Source of the DNA: Anaeramoeba flamelloides
Taxonomy: Eukaryota; Metamonada; Anaeramoebidae
DNA: 64,000 nucleotides
Assembly (NCBI GenBank): GCA_027625915.1
Contig: JANTQA010000036.1
Span: 11,615,001-11,679,000, forward strand
Reading direction: 5' to 3'
In this document: piece by piece, positions 41,530-51,730 of the stretch
How positions within the stretch are numbered: the first letter of the stretch is position 1
Layout: each line of letters opens with the position of its first letter
Notes under the pieces: generated by a model
What the model was told of the DNA's origin: nothing
Seen by the model: the letters and a program-made list of their open reading frames with translations, nothing else
Database searches by the model: none
Translations under genes and position numbers: made by a program

Positions 41530-42357
41530 TTACAAATTTAATTTCCATAGGATTCTTTCATTAAAGAATCTTCAAAACCTTTCTCACCCAACCTCAACAC
41601 ATTAAATCTGACATAAAAAATCGGGTTTTGAGAGAAACAACCCAAACAAAAAAAAAATTATCAAAAGCCAATTAAAAATTTTCAGTGCGTTTGGCATGGA
41701 TTATGTTGTTCCACAAATAATTCGTGGTGAATCTTTTATTATTCCAGTGGTGAGATTTAATTTAAGGAAAAAATAAAAATAACTAATTAAAAATAAGCCA
41801 AATTTCAACCCCTTTATAATAATTTGTAAAAAGACTTTCCAGCCCACCATGAAAATTACATAAGACCCTGAAATTTATTTTCTATTCTGAATTTTTTTTT
41901 TTGTGTCACAAACCGTATATTTGTTATGTGAGTTCATCATAAACCATAAAATTTAAAAAACAAGATTAAAAATAACTTATTCATATATTTCGTTTTGTAA
42001 ATTGAAAAACAAATTGAGAAAATTTATATTAATGTGAAGATCTTCAATTTCCAAAATTGACAAGTTTGCAGGCTTAAAAATTTTTATAAAACAACGATCG
42101 AAAAATACTTTGGAGTTTAACATGGTTTCTGTAATTTCAATTCTTGAGAAAATTTAATTTTTATCTTGGTTTTTTCACAAAAAATAACTCTTATAAACTA
42201 AGAGAAGTTGAAATTTTTATATCAAATTGAAATTGAATTTTCTATTTCAATAAACACTATTTTTAATAGACAACCAATTCCGATGTCTTATAACCTTTCG
42301 CGGAACAGTTGGAACGAACTTATTGTTTGTGGAGACCATATTTATAAATTCAACCTA
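41530..42357 (+). other. Possible multi-exon gene, unrecognised
   Basis: Three short segments read like protein and sit behind AG acceptors. About 41542-41600 (SFIKESSKPFSPNLNTLNLT, then TAA). About 41687-41752 (AFGMDYVVPQIIRGESFIIP, followed by a GTGAGA donor-like site). About 42268-42357 (PMSYNLSRNSWNELIVCGDH, then IYKFNLTK and TGA). Direct joining of the second and third does not keep frame at the sites I see, so an exon may be missing or these may be remnants. They are less AT-rich than the flanks. No family recognised. Confidence 0.3.
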
Positions 42358-42850
42358 ACCAAGTGATCAAAAATCATTGACAATTTAATCTTTTAGCTTT
42401 TAGTTAGTTTAAATATCTTCATTTTTTTGTGTATGTTTTATAAAATCGTGATTATTTTTCTTTTTCTCATTTTCAGAATCCTTAACAAGGAGTTCAAGTT
42501 CACGTATCTCAAAATTTCTTTTTCATTTTTCATAAAAAAAATGAAATAAAATGTTTTTATGATGCAAATTGGAGAATATTTTAAAGATCATTCTATTACA
42601 TTTTATATGAGATTGGAAAAAACGTTGTTGAGACTATTTGTTGAATTTTAAACTTAGTCCTTAAATTGATAGCTATCAGTATTTTGATTTTTTTTTTTAA
42701 TCTTTCAAAATTTGAGATAATTTCAAAAAATAAAGGTTTGAAAAATATTTAAAAAGTCACTTCAATTTTTGTGAGATTCTTGTTTTCCTAAAAATCAAAA
42801 AAAATGTCATTTTTTTCTTCTTTTCAAAAAAACATTGGAATAGCTCAAAA

Positions 42851-43918
42851 ATGTTAAATTTTTTTTCAGTCAAGAAGCCAACACGTTCAATCTTTTTTCA
42901 AAGATTTTTTTCAAGCACAAAGCCAAGAATTTATGTCACTCGTGTTCTTCCTGATCAAGCCATGAAGATCTTAGATCAGTATTTTGAATATGATGTTTTT
43001 AGGGGTAATTCGGCAATTCCACAGGACACTTTAATTAAAAAAGTCAAAGATTGTGTTGGGTTGCTGTGTCTTTTAACAGACCCAATAAACGAAACTGTTA
43101 TCAGCCACCCTAATTTTTCAAAGATCAAAATGGTGGCGAATTATGCTGTTGGGTATGAGAACGTGAACGTCGCAAAATTGTCCGAATTAAAAATTCCTGT
43201 AACGAACACACCAGGCTGCTTAACTGAAGCGACAGCGGACATAGCAATGTCACTGATCCTAGCAACACACCAAAGATTTCTTCAGCATGATCAAGCGTTA
43301 AGGTCAAATCAAAATGGCACAATTCTCAATTTCCAAAAGGATACACAAGATCTGAATCTGGATCCCCTGTGCAACAAGACTCTAGGTATTGTAGGACTTG
43401 GAAGGATCGGGCAGGCATTGGCAATACGCGCAAGGGGATTTGGAATGAAAATTCTTGCTTACACCCGCACACCAAGGCCCAAGATTTCCCAAAGGATCGG
43501 CGTGGAAGAATTAACCAAAATGGATGACCTGCTTCAATACTCCGATTTTGTCTCTTTGAATTGCCCCTGCACAGAGCAAACCAAACACCTTATTGGAATG
43601 GAGCAATTGAAAATGATGAAAGAGAGCGCAATCTTAATCAATACAGCAAGAGGGAAAATTGTCGTTGAAGACGACTTGATCTATGCCCTTAAGAAGCGAA
43701 TAATTAAGGCAGCCGGATTGGATGTTTTCTATAATGAGCCTAAGATTAACCCCGAACTCAGTAAGCTTCAAAATACTGTTCTGTTGCCACACATAGGTTC
43801 TGCTACAACTAGAGCTAGAGCTGGCATGGGAATACTCGCTGCTCAAAGTTTGGTAGATTATTTAGTACACAAAAAATGGCCAAAAAATTTTGTGAATAAA
43901 GATATTTTTATCAAATAA
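42851..43918 (+). CDS. D-2-hydroxyacid dehydrogenase, glyoxylate/hydroxypyruvate reductase type
   Basis: NAD(P)H-dependent reduction of glyoxylate/hydroxypyruvate or a related 2-oxo acid. 355 codons, intact. Residues 25-120 and the C-terminal part form the substrate domain. The Rossmann core has GLGRIG at 182-187. Catalytic residues are Arg267 (NTARGKIV), Glu296 (FYNEP) and His314 (LPHIGSAT), all present. Residues 1-24 (MLNFFSVKKPTRSIFFQRFF, then SS) are basic, aromatic and acid-free, like a mitochondrial or hydrogenosomal presequence; the family's mature length is about 320. The position after GLGRIG (RARGFGMKILAYTR) does not clearly decide NAD against NADP. Other family members (phosphoglycerate or lactate type) are possible. 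The gene is clearly richer in G+C than its surroundings, as expected for a conserved enzyme; bacterial ancestry cannot be judged here. Confidence 0.92.
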   Translation: MLNFFSVKKPTRSIFFQRFFSSTKPRIYVTRVLPDQAMKILDQYFEYDVFRGNSAIPQDTLIKKVKDCVGLLCLLTDPINETVISHPNFSKIKMVANYAVGYENVNVAKLSELKIPVTNTPGCLTEATADIAMSLILATHQRFLQHDQALRSNQNGTILNFQKDTQDLNLDPLCNKTLGIVGLGRIGQALAIRARGFGMKILAYTRTPRPKISQRIGVEELTKMDDLLQYSDFVSLNCPCTEQTKHLIGMEQLKMMKESAILINTARGKIVVEDDLIYALKKRIIKAAGLDVFYNEPKINPELSKLQNTVLLPHIGSATTRARAGMGILAAQSLVDYLVHKKWPKNFVNKDIFIK

Positions 43919-44566
43919 ATTATTAATGAAGACAAACTTTTTAGATTATTAGATATATAGTATATATAATTGAAATTTATATATATATATATATATGTCC
44001 TTAATATAAAAAAGTACTATTTTTTTCTGATTAATATTTTTTGAAATCTAGCTTTATAACTTAATTCAATTAACACTGGGATAAAAATTTTTTAGAATAA
44101 AAACAATCTCAAATTTTGAATATCGAAAATATTTTTTTGAAATTACCATGTACTTTTTTATTTTTTTTTGAAAAATGGGGGTTGAGACAATTTTAAAATC
44201 AAAGAATCAGTTATATATTAAATTAGAAGTTTTTTCCAGAGATTTTATCTTTTTTAAATAACTTTTTTTTAAAAATTTACTATTTGAAAATAAAAAAACA
44301 TTTGAAGACCAAATTAGTCCCTTTTGTGAAAATAAAATTACCTTCATTTAGAATTATTTTTTGGTAAATAAGTTAAAATAAGATATTTTATATAAAAATA
44401 TACATAATTTCACTTTGAATTCAATAATTTTGGCAAAAATGTTTTCAAGAAAAAGTTAAAAGCTTACGTTATTTATTTTTATTTTTTCATTTAGTTTTTA
44501 AAATTTTTTTAATGTAATGTATTTGTTCAATTTTCAATTTTTGGTGTTTTTTAGGTTGTAAGGACA

Positions 44567-44602
<36 letters not shown>

Positions 44603-44744
44603 TAAATTATTTATTCATTTATTTATTGTATTTGGTTAGTTGCGTCGTATTGTGATAATTTTGTTTAAATGAAAACACTGAAAATTATTATTTAAAAATT
44701 TGATTTTTTTTAAAAAATGTTCTAATTTTTTTTTTTCCATTAAA

Positions 44745-45100
44745 GAGTGGGTACTAAAAGTCCACCTGTTTGCCCGAATCCCTAATTTGAATTAGAGATA
44801 TTGTTGAATCAAGTGAGAGCTGGTCATTTCTCACAAAAATCGTATAGCTCCATAAATTGAGAGGGATTTTGTTCCAATTCCGTTCAGTTTTATAATAGTC
44901 AAAAAGATTCAATTCGGTCAAACGATTTCCTCAAAGAATTAGTGGTTCTAAGAAGCATAAGCCCGATTTTTAATTAAAATTACACCGTGGTGGCTATTTG
45001 AGAAAATGGTAAACAATAAGAAATAATGGTTAAGGGAATAGAACCCCGGCCTTCAGATTGTACACTGGGTTGTGTTGCCACTGGCCCATACCGGTTCCCC
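44745..45100 (-). mobile_element. tRNA-headed SINE with a LINE-like tail
   Basis: Read on the minus strand it starts GGGGAACCGG, has TGGGCCAGTGG (Pol III A-box-like, one mismatch) and, about 40 bases on, GGTTCTATTCC (B-box-like, one mismatch). This tRNA-like head (45100 to about 45028) is more G+C-rich than anything nearby. The body follows, and the 3' end 'attcgggcaaacagg' resembles the 3' UTR of LINE B ('attcaggcaaacaag' at about 35385). A tRNA promoter joined to a partner LINE tail is the standard SINE design. Only one copy is in the window. A tRNA pseudogene next to a LINE tail is the alternative. Confidence 0.6.
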
Positions 45101-45348
45101 AAAAATGTTCTAATTTTAGATTCACTGTTCATATTTTTTAATTGAAAGAAAATAGTCAAATGTTTACAATTTGTTTTAATTCTAATGAATTTATTATATG
45201 TAATATTTAATTCAAATTTACAACATAAACATTTGATTTTGAAGAATATGATCTGTTGTAAATATATAAAAATAGAATAATAATTGTAGAATTTTTTTTT
45301 CAATTTACTTTTTAATAATTTTTGAGATCTTTTTTTTTTTATTTTTAT

Positions 45349-45910
45349 TGTAAACTAAAATTCAAAATTTTCCACACAGCTAAAAAGGTCCAAGCAATCA
45401 CAATAATACAATTTCATTCAAATTGGAGATAATTTTGATTTTTTTAAAAGATGAAAATCATTTTTTCATCTTTTTAGTTTTTGTTTTTATTTCATTTTTT
45501 GAATTACCTTACTTGTTTCTTTCGATCAATTTTTTTTCAAAAATTGGTATTATTTTAATATTGAGTTGTTCCAAATAAAAGAACTCAAATAAAATTAGTT
45601 GATGGTCGCCTACGATTTGATCGATCAATTTTCCTCATAGAATTTCAACAAATTTACTAAATTTTTTTTTTGTTTTGCTATATCCAAAATTTTAACATAT
45701 CCCAGATTTATTTGTATTGATAATTATTTATTTATTTTTTATTGGTATTGTAATTTATAAACAAGTGTTAACATTTCAATTAGTGAATAGTTCTATTTTG
45801 ACATTTCTTCTTGAATTGTTAAAATAATTTTTTTTTTATCACAAATCGAATATTGGTGTGTTAAAAATTTTGAATTGGGGTTTACATTACGATTGAAGGG
45901 TGTATTTTAT
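45349..45910. repeat. Dispersed repeat pair R3, left copy
   Basis: It aligns with about 54873-55440 in the same orientation along most of its length. Shared parts are 'aaactaaaattcaaa', 'gatcgatcaat', 'atttcaacaaatttactaa' and 'gttaaaaattttgaattgg'. Both copies begin with the same 'aaactaaaattcaaa' motif; only the right one follows a (TA)n tract directly. No coding frame or terminal inverted repeats are seen. The longest repeat pair in the window and unclassified. Confidence 0.65.
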
Positions 45911-46200
45911 AAATGGAGCACTCAAGAAAATATAATATATTTCAAATACTATGGCTTTGATTCAAATTCTCTTTGTGGACTATCTAAAAAATAACCTATT
46001 ATATGGGATTTAAATGGTTAGAATTTTTTTAAATTTTGTCTATATCTCTTGAGATCCAGAATAATTATTACATTTTAAAATTTTTAGGAATTGGAAATAC
46101 TGTGTAATAAGAATATTAATTATAAGTGGGTACTTTTTTTCCAAAACCCAAATCATTTTTCTTATGAATAAAGTATTATGATTTTTTATAAAGGTTTTTA

Positions 46201-46398
46201 CAGTCAGTTCCACTTTTAAGACACAAACTTCAATGAAATTTAAGGAAACAAAAAAAATCTCAAATTAAAGGCACATTTTTTGGAATTTTTTTTTTTGACA
46301 AAATATTTTTCAAGAATCCAAATTTTGTACCTTAATTTGAGATTATTTTTTTATTCAAATTTTCCTTAGAGTTTGTATCTTAAAAGTGAAACTGACGG
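46201..46398. mobile_element. Palindromic MITE family 1, copy 3
   Basis: Starts CAGTCAGTTCCACTTTTAAG, ends GTGAAACTGACGG, with TA on both sides (46199-46200 and 46399-46400). Confidence 0.85.
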
Positions 46399-46480
46399 TA
46401 ATTTTGATTGAAAATCAAAATAAAAATATCTTTATAAATTTGTTGAAATTCTACATTTACATATTGTTCGATCATAGGTT

Positions 46481-46680
46481 ATAATCGGTACCACATTTAC
46501 GACCCAAACTCTAAATGAAAATTAAAGTTGAAGAAAATTCTAAATTAAGGTTCATTAATTTTTGATGTAGGATTATAAAATATGAACAAAAAATCACCAA
46601 AAATGGGACTTAATTTTGAATTTTCTTATATTTTATCTATAAACCAAGTTAATCCTGTAAAAGTGGAACGGGGACTGTAT
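46481..46680. mobile_element. Palindromic MITE family 1, divergent copy
   Basis: Same length and fold as its neighbour at 46201-46398, but with changed arms (left 'cggtaccacatttacgac', right 'gtaaaagtggaacggggact'). Either an old copy or a sister subfamily. Confidence 0.55.
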
Positions 46681-47036
46681 ATACAATCAACTAATTTTAT
46701 GCGAGTTTTTATTTTTTAGAGTAACTCAAATTTCATATACTATCAATTATTTTATCATTTTTTCAATATCAATTAAACTATTACGACATTGTAAAAACGA
46801 AATCAAAACTCAGTAAAATTGAAATAATTTTGAAAAAATATTTGACAAGAAACAAAATTATTTGCAAACTGAATAAAGATTTTATAAATTTTATTTATGT
46901 TAAAGGGGTGTAAAGTTTAATCCAAATATCAATTATTATTTATTATGGAGATTTTAAGAATAAAAAAAAAGTAGATCATACAAATCGGAGAATAGTTGAA
47001 ATTTCTATTATGATATAAAACTAATCAATCAATAGA

Positions 47037-47260
47037 AATTATTTTTCAAAAATTTTGACTGACTTTATAATGTTTATGGAAGATGTTTTGGGGGTTTATT
47101 CCAGTATTCTGAACAAAAAAAATATTTTCAAATTTTTGGATCAGAATCAATTTTTCGAATTTTGCAAATTTTTGGATCATAATCATTTTTTTTAATTTTT
47201 CAAATTTTAGTTTTGCTTTTTCAATTTCTTTTTTTTTTTTTTTTTTTTGATCTATTCTTT
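47037..47260. mobile_element. MITE Y-related fragment (left end only)
   Basis: It matches 32165-32340 from 'atttttcaaaaattttgact' through the 'tttattccagtattct' block. No inverted right end is found nearby. Confidence 0.55.
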
Positions 47261-47641
47261 GATCTAAATTAATAATAGATGTCGCCAGAGATTATTTGTC
47301 GTTAATTTTTACAACCTTTTATTTATTATTCAATATAAATTAGAAATTATTAATAATTGATTTAATTTTTTTTTTATACTAAAAATATGATTTCTTTTCA
47401 AAAATTCTTTTGATATATTAAATAGTGTGTAAACTTCTATTCTCTTGATTTTTTTTAATATTAAAATAAACATAATTCACACTTCTTACCTTAATCTCTT
47501 TTTGTTTAATATTAAATTTAAAAATAAAAAATAGCTCAGTAACTTTCAATATTGCGTTTGTTTTTTTTGATAAATTTTTAAAAAAAGATTCATAAAATAA
47601 TAATATTATAATAATAATAAAAATGGATTTTTTCTAAAAGT

Positions 47642-47870
47642 TTATTTCTTTTTTTTTGGCTCATTATAATATAGTTCCCCCTTCATTTTTAAATTTTTGA
47701 TCAAAAAGAATCCTCTGTAATGTATCTGATGTGGGCTGAGTGATTCATCCACAGTTGTGAAACTTTTGTATTGTTTATTAATTTTCGTCTTTTGATAAAA
47801 ATGAGCAGGAGATTATGTTGGAAAACGAACAAAATTCTCATCTGGAATGATCTTAATTCTAGTAATGGAA
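47642..47870 (-). pseudogene. Degenerate coding remnant, unrecognised
   Basis: One minus-strand frame reads like protein for about 75 codons (RIKIIPDENFVRFPT, then SPAHFYQKTKINKQYKSF, then ESLSPHQIHYRGFFLIKN) and ends at a TAA at 47642-47644. It contains one in-frame TAA and has no start. I do not recognise the family. It could be the last exon of a gene or a decayed duplicate. It lies just downstream of the TRIM-like pseudogene on the same strand. Confidence 0.4.
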
Positions 47871-47968
47871 CTCCAGGTATTTGGACTACAAGGATCTTTG
47901 ATCACAATTTAGATATGGGGGGCCTCGCACGTATACGCGTATACAAAATAAAAAAAATAAAATAAAAA

Positions 47969-49140
47969 TTATTTAATTTTGGTTTTTTTCTTCTCCTTTT
48001 TGGTCCAATAATCTGGTAAAAAATTGACGTTTTCGGGTAAATTTCTCCATCCACCAAGATTTTTTTCATTAATTTTGAAAGAAATTTTTCTAATATCCAT
48101 ATCGAGGGAAATTTCGAAAATATCATTTTTATTTAAATAAATATTTTTTAGGTATATTTTTTCGGTAATTTTTCGGTTTTCTAATTTGCTTTTTCGGCTT
48201 TGGTTTTCATATCCATTCCAACTTGTCAAAAAATAATATGTTCCTTCCCTATCATCATTTTCGATTTTATTTTCCCTATTTTCAGTTTTGACTACCCCTA
48301 AATAGATTAGGTTCGATTCATTTTTTGGATTTGGGAATTGGTCTATTTTTATTTTTATTTGGTGTTTTCCACTAGAATATATTGTTTTTCCACAAATTCT
48401 TCCATCAAAATAATAATTAGAGTATGGATTCCAAGCAGTTTTATTTCGTTTTTCAATATAATTTTATTTAAAAAGTTCATTTTTGGATCAAATTCTTCTC
48501 TTTCTTTTTCTATCTTTTTTCCCGTTCTCTCTCGTATATTCAATTTCTTCTTTTTCTTCGTATTTTTCTCTTCTTTTTCCTTTCTTCTTCCTTTGAGAGT
48601 ATTTCCTTTGATTCCCGAATTAATTTGATTGTTTTTTCATCTTTTTCCAATTTTTCGATCTTTTTTATTTTGTTTTTATTTTTATTTAGCTTTTTCTGTT
48701 TTTCCTCTTTTTCGTTCAAAATTTTAGTAAATGTAGTCTTTGATATTATTTCAACTTTATTTAATAAATTTAGATAATTTTTTTTTTGAATTTTGAATTT
48801 TTTGGATCAATAAATCCAATCTATTTTCGATAATATTTGCAAGCTCTTTGATTTCTTGTTTTAGTTTATTTTGATTTACACTTTTGCGTTTGATTGTTTC
48901 TTTGTTTCGGATTTCTTCTTTTTGGATTTTGTTTATAATTATTTGTATTTTTTTTGAAATTTTTTTTGAATAATCATGTAGTCTTAATGTCGAATGTTTA
49001 TTTTTGCTGCAATTTCGATGGCATTTATTGCAAATTAATTCCTTTTCATCTTTACAATAAAAGCATAATTCTTTCTTATGTTTGGTACAAAGATTTGGAT
49101 TGATTTCTTTTTGTATAAATTTTAAAAATCAAACAATGAA
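47969..49140 (-). pseudogene. TRIM-like gene: B-box, coiled coil, SPRY-like domain; frame-broken
   Basis: On the minus strand, in order: a B-box zinc finger (about 48975-49095: LCTKHKKELCFYCKDE, then CNKCHRNCSKNKHSTLRLHD; all Cys/His ligands visible), a Lys/Glu-rich coiled coil (about 48500-48970), and a C-terminal SPRY-like domain (47969-48440: AWNPYSNYYFDGRI, GKHQIKIKID, LIYLGVVK, IFEISLDMDIRKISFKINEK, LGGW). The three parts lie in different frames, with at least two shifts around 48470-48770, and no start codon was found for the B-box part. The domain order is that of TRIM-type proteins without a visible RING. Either a recent pseudogene or a real gene damaged by assembly errors in homopolymers. 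Confidence 0.65.
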
Positions 49141-49311
49141 ATGTTTAAAATAAACAAGTAAATTTAATAAAAAAAATAGAAAAAAATAATATATAGAAAT
49201 AAATACAGATGAAAAAATATTTTATATTTTGATTTTCGATTATATGAAAGAGTTATTCAGTAAAAAACTAAAAACTATGAGAAATTCAAACAATGTTGTT
49301 TATTTGATTTT

Positions 49312-49530
49312 TTTATTTTATTATTATTGAAGTTGCGTAAATTACACTCTAGTTACACTTAAACTTATATTTCATTTCATAAAAATTAAGTGTTAAATTA
49401 TAGATTTAACCATTAATAATTAATCAAAATAAACTCAAATCATCATGTTTTAAAATTAATTCATTGAGATTTATTTCTTCGAATTTGTTTTGAAATATTA
49501 GTATATCTTTTTAATAGGAAGGAAGAAAAT
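49312..49530 (-). mobile_element. LINE subfamily A, 3'-end fragment
   Basis: It matches 30637-30840 base for base in long blocks ('aattacactctagtt', 'ttaattcatt.agatttat', 'taggaagga'). The frame is destroyed. Confidence 0.75.
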
Positions 49531-49702
49531 TGTTTATTTTATGATTTAATTTTTATATTTAATTTCAAATATAAATGAAAGGTTAATTTGTTTAATATTT
49601 AATCTATTTTTTATGTTTTTTTTTTTGAAATATATATATATATATATATATATATAGATATTATTCTCTATATTGGATTTCTAAAATTTATATATTTTCT
49701 CA

Positions 49703-49830
49703 AAATAATTTTCAAAAATGCTCACTTTATAATGTTATCGGAAGTGAGATTATTAGGTTTGGTCTCATATTCTTATCAAAAGAAAATTTTCAATTATTCA
49801 ACTCAAAATCATTTTATCAATTTTTTTTTG
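49703..49830. mobile_element. MITE Y-related fragment
   Basis: It shares 'tttcaaaaat..ctcactttataatgtta' with the left end of MITE Y at 32169-32203. Confidence 0.45.
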
Positions 49831-50442
49831 CTTTTTATACTATTTTGTTGTTGTTTTTTTTTTTTTTTTCGATTTTTCGATTTTAAAGAAGTAAACAATA
49901 TTAGAGTTCATGATTACTTATTAAAAATCTTCTAAATCTAAAAATCAATTAAAAAATTTTTTAAAGAATAAAACTGTAAATATACATGCTTTGATAAGAT
50001 GCTTTGAGATTTAAAAACTTTTTTTTTTCAAAATTGAAAGATTTTGTGATTTAATTTTCAATAGGTAAAAAAATATCTTTTTGTTATAAAGAATTTTTAA
50101 AAAAATTGTTACATTAAATCTAAACAGTTGATTATTAACATTAAGTTTAACTATTTATGGAAAATAAAGGGAACATAAATTTCGTTAATCTTTTCTCAAA
50201 AAAAGTTTTGAAGATCAAAGTCAAATTTAAATTGTTTAATTCGGTAAAATTTATTGTATTAAGGTTTTTAAGGTTGTGTGACTTTTTATGATTTATTTTA
50301 ATTCTTCTGTTTCTTTATTGATTTTTTATTTTTTTTTGGAAAGATGAATTACAATTTTGTTAATTTTATATTACGATTCACAGTAATATATTCATTGATT
50401 TAAATAACCAGTGTTGATAACCTTTAACCCATTACTAAAAAT

Positions 50443-50606
50443 TTAACTCATATTTTTTTTTCCAGGCCAGCGGGTATTGGAAGATAGTAATACATGTATA
50501 TACATATGGCACAGAGTTAAATCGACTTTTGAGGTTAATTCTTGGATTAATGTAAAAGGTTTTAAAAGATTTACTGCTTTTGTTTCATTAAATTTCATCA
50601 TGATTA
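50443..50606 (-). pseudogene. Possible hAT transposase fragment, cut by a MITE
   Basis: The minus strand reads MKFNETKAVNLLKPFTLIQE and then LTSKVDLTLCHMYIHVL, which resembles the 'LLxPFxxaTxxLSxxxYPTxxxvxP' segment of hAT transposases. The MITE at 50607-50802 cuts it off upstream. The plus strand is also open here (50477-50701), so strand choice rests on that resemblance alone. Confidence 0.35.
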
Positions 50607-50802
50607 CAGTCAGTTCCACTTCTATGACACAAACTTTCAACAAAACATCAAGCACAAAAAAATTTCAAATTAAGGTACATTTTTTTGGTATTTTTTTGTA
50701 AAAAAGTATTTGACTAGAATTTGAATTTTGTTTCAGAATTTGAGATTTTTTTTGTGTATTAATTTTCCTGCAAATTTTGTGTCTTAAAAGTGGAACTGAG
50801 TG
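50607..50802. mobile_element. Palindromic MITE family 1, copy 4
   Basis: Starts CAGTCAGTTCCACTTCTATG after TA (50605-50606). Ends GTGGAACTGAGTG followed by TA. Confidence 0.8.
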
Positions 50803-51259
50803 TATAAATTTTGTGAAATAAAATGATTTTTTTATTATAATTCAAAATAGAATCTTTTTATTTTTTAAACATTTTTTTACTTTTTTCAAATTTCAATTTA
50901 AGTTGTTTGGATTACTCCTCTTCATGTTTAATGTTTTTGGACTGGGTAAAAGGGATAAAAGATCATTATAAGAATTGGTAAACTTGCCCACGGTTAGATC
51001 TTAAGCAAATCAAACTGATGGAAAAAGGGCAAACTAAGCCAACTCAAGCAATTTTGACCAACTGAAGAAAAAATGAATCGGAATTTCCAGATAATCTGTC
51101 CAGTTGACACTTTTAAATGGGATTTTGAGAATACAAGATTTGAGAAACGTACTGAAAAATTAAAAGAACAATTAAACTAAAAAAAATATAAACTCATGTT
51201 TAAAAATTGTGAATCATCTGAAATAACAAATTGAATATATATATATATATAAACTTCAT

Positions 51260-51730
51260 TTCACTAAAAGTAACCCAGGCAAAAATGAAAAATTCACTTT
51301 ATTTTTAAGAATCAACCAAACTTAGATTGTTTCGAAATACGAGAAATAATAAAATTCGTATTAGAGTCGATAATCATACAATAAAATCCTGGACAAATCA
51401 TAAATTCCAAAAAAAAAAAATGTTAAAAAATTTTTTGTACCATATTCATAATAACGTCTCGTTCAAAATTTCTCAATTTCTTTAGGAAATTAAAATTGTG
51501 TACTATAAGATTTTTTAATTCAACATATATGGATATTAAAAAAAAAATACAAGGCCTCACTTTTCTTAATGTTAATTTAGAGTTTCAAACATTTTTTTTT
51601 TTTCGAATTTAAAAAGTAAAAAACTAAAAAAAACAAAATTTACAAAATGAGAAAAAATGATTTTGATTTAAAAATTGAAATTTTAGTTTGAGAAGAATAA
51701 TGAATTAAAATCATAGAATATGATCTATTT
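51260..51730. repeat. Dispersed repeat pair R4, right copy
   Basis: The partner of 28090-28600 in the same orientation. It follows a (TA)n tract at 51236-51251. Confidence 0.55.

Larger units (their letters stand above)
38731..42850. other. Intergenic stretch with a LINE fragment and exon-like patches
   Basis: It holds a LINE A fragment at 39215-39450. Most of 39451-41500 shows nothing. Three plus-strand patches at 41530-41600, 41686-41760 and 42268-42357 look like exons, each preceded by an AG acceptor-like site; they are listed as a possible gene. Confidence 0.5.
43919..47641. other. Intergenic stretch with SINE, repeats and MITEs
   Basis: No host gene seen. TA microsatellites at 43977-43997 and 44572-44598, a SINE/LINE-tail element at 44745-45100, dispersed repeat R3 at 45349-45910, two palindromic MITEs at 46201-46398 and 46481-46680, and a solo MITE-Y end at 47037-47260. 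43998-44560 shows nothing. Confidence 0.6.

Noticed and set aside
45028-45100. Functional tRNA gene
   Set aside because: The acceptor and anticodon stems do not pair properly; only the promoter boxes are good, so SINE head is preferred.
44980-45303. 107-codon minus-strand frame
   Set aside because: Covers the tRNA-like SINE head and AT-rich flank; better explained by the SINE.
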